Assembly: GCF_023282985.1 (NCBI RefSeq)
Contig: NZ_JAGQDC010000005.1
Span: 124,001-188,000, forward strand
DNA: 64,000 nt
Direction: 5' to 3'
DNA from: Serratia silvae
GTDB lineage: Bacteria > Pseudomonadota > Gammaproteobacteria > Enterobacterales > Enterobacteriaceae
This document shows positions 43,892-51,452 of this stretch, piece by piece (within the stretch, counting starts at the first letter, position 1; each line of letters opens with the position of its first letter). The notes under the pieces are model-generated. The model ran no database searches, had not been told where the DNA came from, and saw nothing but the letters and a program-made list of their open reading frames with translations. A program made the position numbers and the translations under genes.

Positions 43892-44346
43892 AGTTTCACC
43901 ACCGTGGAGGAGGTTACTGGCGGTTCAGACCAGGCGCCAAAGCCTTGCTGTTTAGCGCCCTGTGGATGGGCATGGATCGCATTCCACACCAAACCCTGTT
44001 GATAGCTGTTTGCACTGGGGATCTGGGTATCCTTCGGGTTGTCTGGCGAATACCACTGGCCCAGGTACCACAGTTTGATAATGCTGCGCACCAGCGTTGA
44101 TAACTTTTCTGAACCCAGCAGGTGGGTTTTCACAAAAGACGAGTGCTGTGCTGCATCTGCCGGGAGTTCTCCGTAGGTCGCCAACAATGTGGCAAAACGT
44201 TCTGCCGCGTGCGTTTGTACCCAGTCATAATAAAAGGCTGCTTGACCAGTACCGAGTAACTCAAAACGGTCAAAGCCGGTTAATAAACGGGAAAGATCGA
44301 TAAATTGCTGTAGTGCCGCATCGGATGCAAGTTGTTCATCGCTCAT
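43888..44346 (-). CDS. FAD-dependent sugar/polyol dehydrogenase small subunit-like protein
   Basis: A 152-residue protein. The stretch LQQFIDLSRLLTGFDRFELL and the C-terminal half with IIKLWYLGQWYSP fit the small subunit (FAD-SLDH / gluconate-2-dehydrogenase subunit 3-like) that chaperones and stabilises FAD catalytic subunits. Typical members carry a Tat signal; this one starts MSDEQLASDAALQQF and has none. It is the first gene of the seven-gene operon and overlaps the first GMC gene by 4 nt. A cytochrome c partner is not encoded nearby. Confidence 0.72.
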   Translation of the reverse strand: MSDEQLASDAALQQFIDLSRLLTGFDRFELLGTGQAAFYYDWVQTHAAERFATLLATYGELPADAAQHSSFVKTHLLGSEKLSTLVRSIIKLWYLGQWYSPDNPKDTQIPSANSYQQGLVWNAIHAHPQGAKQQGFGAWSEPPVTSSTVVKL

Positions 44347-44445
44347 AAGGTGCTGCCTGTATAGGTTTTTATTATGGCGGCCTTATTACTGCCACCGGGA
44401 AAAATCAATAAAACAGGTTGCATTAGTCGTTTTGTTTATTGCTAT

Positions 44446-44468
44446 GGATTAATAGGGTGTATTAATCC
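44446..44468. promoter_or_regulatory. Perfect dyad upstream of the GMC operon
   Basis: GGATTAAT and ATTAATCC form a perfect 8-bp inverted repeat with a 7-nt spacer, about 100 nt upstream of the first start codon. The size and position fit an operator for a dimeric regulator. ATTGT-N4-ACAAT at 44535-44548 is a second, shorter dyad. No regulator gene is adjacent. Confidence 0.5.
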
Positions 44469-44548
44469 CTGACCCTCCAGTAACGTGGATGTTCATGATT
44501 TTTTTTGTTTTTTAGGCGCACTAAAAAGTACGCTATTGTAAAAACAAT

Positions 44549-45027
44549 AACGGTGATTTAACCTGTGTTAACCTTTTGAATTGGAACGAATAGTGTATGC
44601 CGTCCGCAAGCAAGGCCACCGGTGGTGGCGAACAGTTACGTGAGGCTCACAACGTTTACTTCCCGGGGTAATTATATTAGCGGTGAATTGCTATGCTAAA
44701 TAAAATGAAATACACATAGCGGACCAGCATTGCGCAGGCTCGTGGTATCCCATTAAAATAAAAGTTCGTTCAGAATTTTACTACTTAAAGTACGTGGTTA
44801 AGTTTTTATTTCACTTAATCCACCGCATTCTTCAGAGTGTAATAAATATGGTATGAGAGGCCATATTCCGCAAGCTTAAGCATTAATAAAGTATTTAATG
44901 ATGTGCCGACCGTCCCAGGGCGATATGTTTGTCTGTAAAAATTTTAATCTAAGCATAAAATCCCGATTATTAACATTTTATACCTTTAGATAGAAAGATA
45001 ATTCTTTCCATGCTTAGTATGACGCCG
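44549..45027. other. AT-rich intergenic region
   Basis: About 480 nt without a convincing gene. It includes TTCTTTCCATGCTTAGT at 45002-45018, similar to a stretch at 28605. Confidence 0.5.
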
Positions 45028-45282
45028 CTATCTAAGGGGCAGTGCCGGCGAAAGAGACAGCAGCAGAATAGCAACACCCAGTATGCCAGGACGAAAAAGC
45101 TGGCGGCTTATCACCAGTTGGTATAGCTCAGTGAAAACCCGATTGATCTCCCTGTAAGAACCCGTGTGAGGCAGGCCGATGATACGCGCATTGGTGCCAA
45201 TTTCGTGATGTTGACGTTTAACCCGATGGTGTCTCCTTGCTTCTTCAGGCTGCTCAATTTTTGACAGTTTGTCGTAGAGCGT
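45028..45282 (-). pseudogene. C-terminal remnant of a membrane protein gene
   Basis: A minus frame is open for 84 codons between a stop at 45283-45285 and a stop at 45028-45030, with no start codon near its beginning. It reads GLPHTGSYREINRVFTELYQ, then LVISRQLFRPGILGVAILLL and ends SLSPALPLR. The even amino-acid pattern and a hydrophobic segment at the end suggest a real C-terminus whose front was lost when the effector module arrived. I do not recognise the family. Confidence 0.35.
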
Positions 45283-45361
45283 TTAGTCTGGTTCCGGATA
45301 CAACTCTTAATAAAACATGGAGTAATGTCATGGAAGAGGATGACAAAGAGGCTCGCAGGAT

Positions 45362-47262
45362 ATGAGCCGAGGAATGAACTACCAGGGGATATCGGTCATT
45401 TGCCAGGGCGATACGACCACCACAGGAGGGCGGGTACTGGAGGGAGTTCTGGGAAATCATTACACGTGTGATGGTATTCCTGTCGCGCTGAAAGGGCATA
45501 AGGTTTCGTGTCCGGCTTGCGGGAAAATCGGGGTTATTGCAGAAGGGGAAGTAATTATGGTGTACCAACGGCACTTGACGGCCATCGTGTGGCGTGCGGT
45601 TGTCCGGCTGGTAGCCATCGTCTTGTTGCGAGCAGTCAACCGCTCTCGGTTGCCCCATCCATATCTCCGCGCTCAATGCTGATGAATAGCGGACAGGCAG
45701 CCGAGCCAGCACAGAATGCCCAGAGCGCGAAGAAACAGGCAGCAGAGCCAGAGCAGCACGCGCAGGTGGCCAAAAAGGAAAGACAGACGCGTGAAATTAC
45801 CCTGACCATCGGGGTGTTTTTCGACGGCACCGGCAATAATGCGGATAATACTACAGCCAGCCTTGATGCCTGCTCCGGAGAGCATTTTGGGATGAACAAT
45901 GCTGATGCTCAGTCAGCTTATTTCCAGTGTGTTCAGCTAAAAAGCGGACACAGCGGCTTCGCGGCAGGCAGTCATCTCGGTTATTACACCAATGTGCACT
46001 GGCTCAATACGCTGTACTCTACCAACCTTCCTGTTGATAGTGAGCAGGGACAGAACGCAATTTATATCGAGGGGATTGGTACGGAAAGCGGGGAAGGCGA
46101 CAGTGCATACGGGATGGGCACCGGCCGGGGTAACTCCGGCGTGGTGAGTAAAACCGACAAGGCAGTGAGGGCACTGGTTGCCGCCATCAAAGACTATTTA
46201 ACCAATCCATCCGGAACAGATATCGGCATCGTCAGGGAATTACAGTTTGATATTTTCGGTTTCAGCCGGGGAGCGGCGGCGGCACGGCATTTTGCCAACC
46301 GGGTATTCAGTCAGGATCAGGCGATTATCGCTGCCATCAAGGCTGGTCTGGGAAGTATTGAGTTCTCAGGCACGCCCGGCGGTAAAACCCGTTTTCTGGG
46401 GATATTTGATACGGTGGCGGGCATCGGTACGCCGGTCAACGGGTTCAATCCGCACAGCGCCGATACGGGCGAGGTGAATATTGTGCTGCGTCCGGGGGTG
46501 GCCGAGAAGGTTTTTCATATCACCGCACAGCACGAATGCCGGTTTAACTTTGCATTGAACAGCGTGAAGCCTGCATGGCCGGAACTGGCTTTGCCCGGTG
46601 CGCACTCTGACATTGGTGGCGGTTACAACCCTGACGAGTACGAAGCTTATTTCATTACCCGTCCGCAGTTTGAAACCGTACCCTTTTCCACACCTGATAC
46701 GAAAACGCGGGTTTATATGCAGGCCTGTGAGCAACTCAGTGCGATGGATACCTGGCCAGCGATTGGCCCTTTATTGCAGGCATTGGAGATTAACATTGAT
46801 ACCTGGCACGACGAGCGGATGCCAGCCGATCGCTACGGCATGCCGCAAAAACGCAGCGGGGCGGCAGCGGTCATTGAGCGCCCGACGCGCAACGACTGGT
46901 CGAAGGTGGTGCTGCGGGTAATGATCGATGCGGCACAGGATGCAGGCGTGGTATTTGATTCTATTGATGACAGTGTTCCAGACTTTTCATTGCCACTAGA
47001 ACTAAACTGCCTGTGCGAAACGGCGATTGCGATGGGCCGCGCGGTACGGAATGGGGCATCTGCTCCCGGATTCACTAGTCAGGAAATCGAAATGCTGACA
47101 GAGAAATATATCCATTGTTCAGCCAACTGGAACAGCGTGGTCAGAGACGGTGAGGGAATGATAGCTGGGGCCGTCAAACCGGCGAAGCTGGTGACCTTTA
47201 CCAACCGTCCGGACGAACGCTGGCAGCGAACGGTTTACAATATGGATGGAAATAAAATATGA
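45362..47262 (+). pseudogene. PAAR-Tle1 (DUF2235) T6SS phospholipase effector, frameshifted
   Basis: Frame 1 from 45362 encodes a PAAR-like tip domain (VICQGDTTTTGGRVLEGVLG, GIPVALKGHKVSCPACGKIG). A missing base near 45549-45550 shifts it out. The other frame carries on with YGVPTALDGHRVACGCPAGS, a linker rich in A, E and Q, and a DUF2235/Tle1 lipase domain: GVFFDGTGNN, the nucleophile elbow DIFGFSRGAAAARHF (GxSxG), FLGIFDTVAG (Asp) and LPGAHSDIGGGY (His). Tle1 enzymes degrade membrane phospholipids after T6SS delivery. The PAAR part would anchor it to the VgrG spike, but neither vgrG nor T6SS core genes are nearby. The immunity-type gene downstream overlaps by 4 nt. The frameshift may be real, programmed or a sequencing error. 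Confidence 0.8.
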
Positions 47263-47907
47263 AAATAACCCGTCTGGCGGGGCTTCTTCCGGTACTACTG
47301 CTGACTGCGTGCCACGGTGCGGGCCAGCCCGAGGCTCTTGTCCAATACGATGTGCCCACTGAATGGAAATTTAATTTCTTCACGCCTCAGGCTCTGCCTG
47401 CAATGGTGACTTTTGTCGCTATCCTTGATGCTGGCGGTACGGATTATCGGTTTAATACTCTCGACAGCACGAAGGCGCTGTATGGTGTTGTCGGCGAGTG
47501 GAATGATCGCGCACGTGCGCTCAACGGGCACTGGAATCACGTTAAGCAGCCCCCCAGGCATATTCTTTTTTGCTGGGACTCAGTGATACTATGAAACTCG
47601 GCTGACCTTGTCTGACGACGTTGTGGAGAAAATGCGCAAACCCAGCGTATATAAGGATTATCAGGGTAATGTCGGGTATTACGACAATATACAAATTGGT
47701 TTGGCGCCAGGAGGTAAGGTTGCTGTCTGGTTACGAGGTATCGGTAGTCAGCCTAATTATCGCGTGACGCCATCAGTCTTAAAGACCGTGTCCGGGGATA
47801 AATTAGAGCTTTGCAAAGGAATAACTAAACATCCCAATGGGTATAAATATTACGGAGATACTCCTGAATTTATCAAAGGGAAAACCTATCCCTACGGTAA
47901 TTGGTAG
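47259..47907 (+). pseudogene. DUF2931 lipoprotein (probable Tle1 immunity), broken by an 11-nt deletion
   Basis: The first frame (47259-47594) has a lipoprotein signal with lipobox LLTAC and the start of a DUF2931 domain (VPTEWKFNFFTPQALPAMVT). It ends early at ILFCWDSVIL. The rest continues in another frame from about 47588 (TRLTLSDDVVEKMRKPSVYK ... FIKGKTYPYGNW). The intact segment is known from the copy at 4799: between GTGAT and TATGAAACT it has 13 nt where this copy has 2, an 11-nt loss. DUF2931 lipoproteins protect the periplasm against partner lipases. The overlap with the effector gene (ATGA) shows they were coupled. Confidence 0.82.
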
Positions 47908-47909
47908 CA

Positions 47910-48094
47910 GACACCGTTTGGCGGGGCTCCTTCCGGTACTGGTGCTGATGGCGTGCCACGGTCCGGGCCAGCCTGAGGCTTCTGTCCAAAACGATGTGCC
48001 CACTGAGTGGAAATTTAATTTTTTCACGCATCAGGCGCTGCCTGCAATGGTGACTTTTGTCGCTATCACGAAAAGGAAATCTCATGGTACATGA
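47910..48094 (+). pseudogene. N-terminal remnant of a second DUF2931 gene
   Basis: Directly after the stop of the first copy, the frame RLAGLLPVLVLMACHGPGQP, then VPTEWKFNFFTHQALPAMVT repeats the beginning of the 47259 gene (lipobox LMAC). It has no start codon (the original ATGAAAATAACC is replaced) and after FVAI it runs into unrelated sequence. It marks a tandem duplication of the immunity gene that later decayed. Confidence 0.8.
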
Positions 48095-48112
48095 TTAAGG
48101 GCTGAAAGAAAT
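48077..48112 (+). repeat. TfoX-like 5' end, copy 1 of a 36-nt repeat
   Basis: This 36-nt segment matches 48338-48373 at 31 positions. Read from the ATG at 48084 it gives MVHD, a stop, then GLKEI, so it is a dead copy of the beginning of the remnant at 48345. Confidence 0.6.
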
Positions 48113-48135
48113 ATGTGCCACACGTTATGTAGAAA

Positions 48136-48174
48136 AACCGCCTGCAAAAATAAAATCTGGCAGGCGGTTATTTT
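48136..48174 (+). terminator. Rho-independent terminator in the dif-proximal debris
   Basis: AACCGCCTGC (48136-48145) and GCAGGCGGTT (48160-48169) form a perfect 10-bp stem with a 14-nt A-rich loop, followed by ATTTT. It would end transcription from the effector-immunity unit. Confidence 0.75.
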
Positions 48175-48344
48175 ACATGACGTTATTATACGCATCATCT
48201 AGACGTCAATATATTCCCCGTAGCGGCCTTTTTAGCATAACGCCATTGTACGAACCACTAACTGTCTGCCCATCTTCCGTGAATTTTTATTATGTTCCTG
48301 TGTTTGGATGCTTGTTGGAAGTAGGTCGGATGCAAGTAAATCTC

Positions 48345-48413
48345 ATGGCACGCGATCAAGGGCTGGAAGAAATCTTACGGGAAGATCTTGAAGCTCTATT
48401 GATGGGATGCTGA
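48345..48413 (+). pseudogene. TfoX-N-like gene, only the first 22 codons left
   Basis: The frame ATG GCA CGC begins MARDQGLEEILREDLEALL and stops after MGC. It resembles the opening of short TfoX N-terminal-domain proteins (MxRDxGLEExxRxxL), whose MFGG core is absent here. The family call rests on about 18 residues. Confidence 0.4.
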
Positions 48414-48581
48414 CAGTTACTACAAATGAAGAACAAGCTTTGTCGGTTGTATCAGCGGATTCCCTTGGATGAGATTTGGTACTGAAAAGTCAGGTAAGAG
48501 CATGAGGTTGGCTGGCCAAGTGACTTTTTGACCATGGATAAGGACAGTACCAGAGAGTCAGATTCCTCGTATCGTCATCTT
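48414..48581. other. Non-coding sequence left of dif
   Basis: No gene is visible between the TfoX-like remnant and the dif site. On the minus strand, a short open frame at about 48211-48291 ends in DGQTVSGSYNGVMLKRPL; it may be another gene tail, but it has stops just upstream. Confidence 0.4.
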
Positions 48582-48609
48582 GGTGCGCATAATGTATATT
48601 ATGTTAAAT
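48582..48609. other. dif: dif site (XerC/XerD chromosome dimer resolution)
   Basis: The 28 bp consist of the XerC arm GGTGCGCATAA, the central region TGTATA and the XerD arm TTATGTTAAAT. This is identical to the E. coli dif consensus as I know it. XerCD with FtsK resolve chromosome dimers here during division. It marks the middle of the terminus. It lies in a gene-poor stretch between effector debris and the NTF2-like gene, 44 kb from the Ter site. Confidence 0.95.
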
Positions 48610-48738
48610 TGCATCAGCGGTTACGTACCGGGTTATTCCGCTCTAGGTTTACCTCACCTCACCTTCACGCTTTGTCAGCTTGGTTTTCTAGACGTTGGTT
48701 CATGAGTGGCAATTGTTCGAGTTGATATTCAGTCGGTT

Positions 48739-49095
48739 TCAATCCTCGATCTGTGTTCCTTGATGAAAACGCATCTGCCAATGGCCTCCGTTCTCTTGTG
48801 ACGATTGCAACCAGATCGAAGAACGATCGGCATGGCGAACAATGCTGCCATCGGCATCACGTTGAAAAATTTTATATCTCAACAATACGGCACCATCGGT
48901 AATCGTCACCAGTTTGAACTCTTCGGCAAAAATCTGTGACTGGCCGCTTTCCAACTTTAGCGCCGCAATGGTTTGCTGTCTGTCATAGTGCTGCCCGGAA
49001 CAGTCGATCTCTTCAAAATCGTCATGCAGTAATTCTCCGGAGTTGAATCTCCAGTGTGATTGGATCACTGGCAAAAGCTGTGCAATATCGTTCAA
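48739..49095 (-). CDS. NTF2-like (DUF4440-type) protein
   Basis: A 118-residue small alpha+beta protein: LLPVIQSHWRFNSGELLHDD and FEEIDCSGQHYDR, then RSSIWLQSSQENGGHWQMRF. This fits the DUF4440 branch of the NTF2-like superfamily. It is divergent from dif debris and 103 nt from the end of ygeV. Function is unknown. Confidence 0.7.
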   Translation of the reverse strand: MNDIAQLLPVIQSHWRFNSGELLHDDFEEIDCSGQHYDRQQTIAALKLESGQSQIFAEEFKLVTITDGAVLLRYKIFQRDADGSIVRHADRSSIWLQSSQENGGHWQMRFHQGTQIED

Positions 49096-49198
49096 AACGC
49101 CCTCCTTTTTTGATCGCGCTACGTGAAATCTGAGAACTAATGGCTGTCATTACCCAACAGATTTCACCAGCGGTAGCAATATGCTGACGGTATTACAC

Positions 49199-50965
49199 TC
49201 ATGCCAGCTCGTATTTTTTTATCTTCCGGTATAGCGTCGCAATGCCTATCCCCAACTCATCTGCCGCCTGTTTTTTATTGCTGTAGCGCGAAAGTGCACC
49301 GTGGATCATCTGCCTCTCCATCTCCTCCAGCGCAGTGACGCTCTCTTCCTGATATTCCGCTGTGGCAGTCGTCCGGGACGGGGAAAGCCCGATCACCTCA
49401 TTGCTGCTGACCAGATTGGGTGGCAACAGCGACATATCGATGATTTCACCTGACGGTACCACGTTGACCAGGTACTCCATTAGGTTGCTTAACTCACGAA
49501 TGTTGCCGGGCCAGCGGTAGCGTCTCAGAAAATCAATCACCTCTATGGCGACGCCGGGATAGACCAGATCGAGCCGACGGGTATGCAGATGCAGGAAGTA
49601 GTGAATCAGCATCTCGATATCCTCTTGTCGCTCGCGCAACGGCGGCAGACGCAGCGGGATAACGTTGAGGCGATAGAAAAGGTCTTCGCGGAATTTACCC
49701 TCGGCAATACACTGCTCCAGGTTCTGATTGGTGGCGGAGATAATACGAATATTCACCGGCACCGGATGACTAGCTCCTACTGGTTGGATTTCACGCGACT
49801 CAATGGCCCGCAACAACTTGGCTTGCAGAGTGAGCGGCATATCACCAATTTCGTCAAGAAATAGCGTCCCGTTATTGGCCGCCTGAATCAGTCCCGTTTT
49901 TCCGTTAGCCGATGCGCCGGTAAATGCGCCTTTTACGTAACCGAACAGTTCGCTCTCCAGCAGCTGATCCGGAATGGCGGCACAGTTGATGGCGATAAAG
50001 GGTTTTGCCTGGCGTTCACTGAGCTTGTGGATCGCCCGGGCAACTACCTCTTTCCCGGTTCCACTCTCACCGAAAAGCATTACACTGGAAGGGCTCGGCG
50101 CAACGCGGCTAATCAGCTTTTTCAGCTGACGCATTGGACGGCACTCCCCGATCATGGCTTCGATCTGAGGTCCCTCCTGCACGCTGCTGAAGTTGGCTGA
50201 AGAGTGGGACTGGTGGAAGGCCATCAGGAACAGCCACTGATCCTGTACCGCGTGCAGCTGACCAATAATTAATTCCTTACGATCGTCAAAGGAGATAATG
50301 TGCTGCATATGACCGTGCTTGAGATTACTCTTAAAGGTCAGGGGCTGAAAATAGAGCATTTTACCAATCAGGCTTTCTGGATTGGCGCCCATTATTTTCA
50401 GCGCCATCCTGTTCGCGAATTTTACTTTCTGATCGTTGCCCACTACCAGAACGCCCTGGTCCATATTTTCAATCATGGTCAAAAAAATCTTCTGGATATT
50501 TTCACCAGCGGCTTGATCCTGCAAAAAACGAGAAACAAATATGGTTGAGACATGGCGAACATAATCAGAAAACTCCTGGATATTCGCATTAATGCGCTCC
50601 TGCTGCTCGCGGGTCAGCGCTACCAGACTAATAACGCCGACGCACTGGTCATGATATATCACCGGAGTGCCCAGGAAGGCTTTCTCCTCGCATTTATCTT
50701 TATTGCTACAATCTTTACACAGGGGATCAAATCGGGAATGGGTAACGACCTTCTCGGCCTTGGTCTCAATAATGTGGCGAAGAAGTTGCGAATTTTCATT
50801 CAATCTATGACCAATTTTTTTGCCGAATACCCCGGTTCCGGCAACCCGATATAATGCGTTATCGACTATCTCAACTTCCAGTTGCAGCACGCTGGAAAGC
50901 ATCCTGGCAAACTTTTGAATCGTAGGCTGAATTTGCATCAAAATGGAGGGGGTTGACGGTCTCAT
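49199..50965 (-). CDS. ygeV: Sigma-54-dependent activator YgeV of the purine-breakdown locus
   Basis: A 588-residue enhancer-binding protein. Residues about 10-150 form a GAF-like sensor with a C-x2-C-x5-C cluster (Cys83, Cys86, Cys92) that may bind a metal or iron-sulfur centre. Residues about 155-255 are PAS-like. The AAA+ domain has Walker A GESGTGKE (299-306) and the sigma-54 contact loop GAFTGA (346-351), and the Fis-type HTH ends the protein (NKKQAADELGIGIATLYRKI). It is divergent from ygeW. In E. coli YgeV has been linked to urate-responsive control of this locus. Two sigma-54 promoters in this window (51341, 58974) are its expected targets. Confidence 0.92.
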   Translation of the reverse strand: MRPSTPSILMQIQPTIQKFARMLSSVLQLEVEIVDNALYRVAGTGVFGKKIGHRLNENSQLLRHIIETKAEKVVTHSRFDPLCKDCSNKDKCEEKAFLGTPVIYHDQCVGVISLVALTREQQERINANIQEFSDYVRHVSTIFVSRFLQDQAAGENIQKIFLTMIENMDQGVLVVGNDQKVKFANRMALKIMGANPESLIGKMLYFQPLTFKSNLKHGHMQHIISFDDRKELIIGQLHAVQDQWLFLMAFHQSHSSANFSSVQEGPQIEAMIGECRPMRQLKKLISRVAPSPSSVMLFGESGTGKEVVARAIHKLSERQAKPFIAINCAAIPDQLLESELFGYVKGAFTGASANGKTGLIQAANNGTLFLDEIGDMPLTLQAKLLRAIESREIQPVGASHPVPVNIRIISATNQNLEQCIAEGKFREDLFYRLNVIPLRLPPLRERQEDIEMLIHYFLHLHTRRLDLVYPGVAIEVIDFLRRYRWPGNIRELSNLMEYLVNVVPSGEIIDMSLLPPNLVSSNEVIGLSPSRTTATAEYQEESVTALEEMERQMIHGALSRYSNKKQAADELGIGIATLYRKIKKYELA

Positions 50966-51126
50966 ATATCGCCCTTTTAATCTTGGTCACCTGAAACATA
51001 ACCGTGCGAGATGATTATATTTTATGTTTGTAGAATGATACTACTCCCTTCCCCTATTCTCGTTGATGTAGATAGTATTCCTTACCCTTTCTTATCTAAA
51101 ATATGCAATGGCTATCACAATTTTAT

Positions 51127-51164
51127 ATCATTATGATAAATTCAATGCACCATTTATCATAATG
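51127..51164. promoter_or_regulatory. Candidate YgeV enhancer site upstream of ygeW
   Basis: CATTATGATAAAT (51129-51141) and ATTTATCATAATG (51152-51164) form a perfect 13-bp dyad with a 10-nt spacer. The left part is itself a palindrome, TATCATTATGATA (51127-51139). It lies about 180 nt upstream of the -24 element, the usual distance for a sigma-54 enhancer. A related site is at 58812. Confidence 0.65.
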
Positions 51165-51340
51165 GCGAGCAATGATCGCGATAGTACGACTATTTCCTGT
51201 GGCAAAAGTTAACGACTTACCCAAGTTTATCCTTTGACAAAGATGTCTATTGAAGAAACTCCCACCAACCTGATTAACTTCGTGACAGACTTCGCATAAT
51301 TGCCCTAATTCAATCCCCCCGCGGGTTCCGCAGCGGGATT

Positions 51341-51356
51341 TGGCACGCTTATTGTT
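51341..51356 (+). promoter_or_regulatory. Sigma-54 promoter of ygeW
   Basis: TGGCAC-GCTTA-TTGTT matches the -24/-12 consensus TGGCAC-N5-TTGCW except for the last GC position (TTGTT). It lies 97 nt upstream of the ygeW ATG. Confidence 0.75.
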
Positions 51357-51452
51357 AGTGATAATACAGCGCTGGCAGTCGCTAATTCGGCAATTTTGCA
51401 TATCCGACCGCACAGCAATCATTAAGCCGTCATTCACGACCAGGATTGAAAC

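Noticed and set aside
45549-45550. Programmed ribosomal frameshift in the PAAR-Tle1 gene
   Set aside because: The sequence GGGGAAG is not a recognised slippery heptamer and I see no downstream pseudoknot. A deletion or a sequencing error is simpler, though not proved.
45254-45712. 152-codon minus-strand frame over the PAAR region as a gene
   Set aside because: It mirrors the PAAR-lipase coding strand, has no ribosome binding site and reads like a shadow (rich in Arg, Ser, Pro).
48177-48413. 78-codon frame in the debris as one protein
   Set aside because: Only the last 22 codons (from 48345) look coding. The earlier part overlaps a terminator tail and an opposite-strand gene end.
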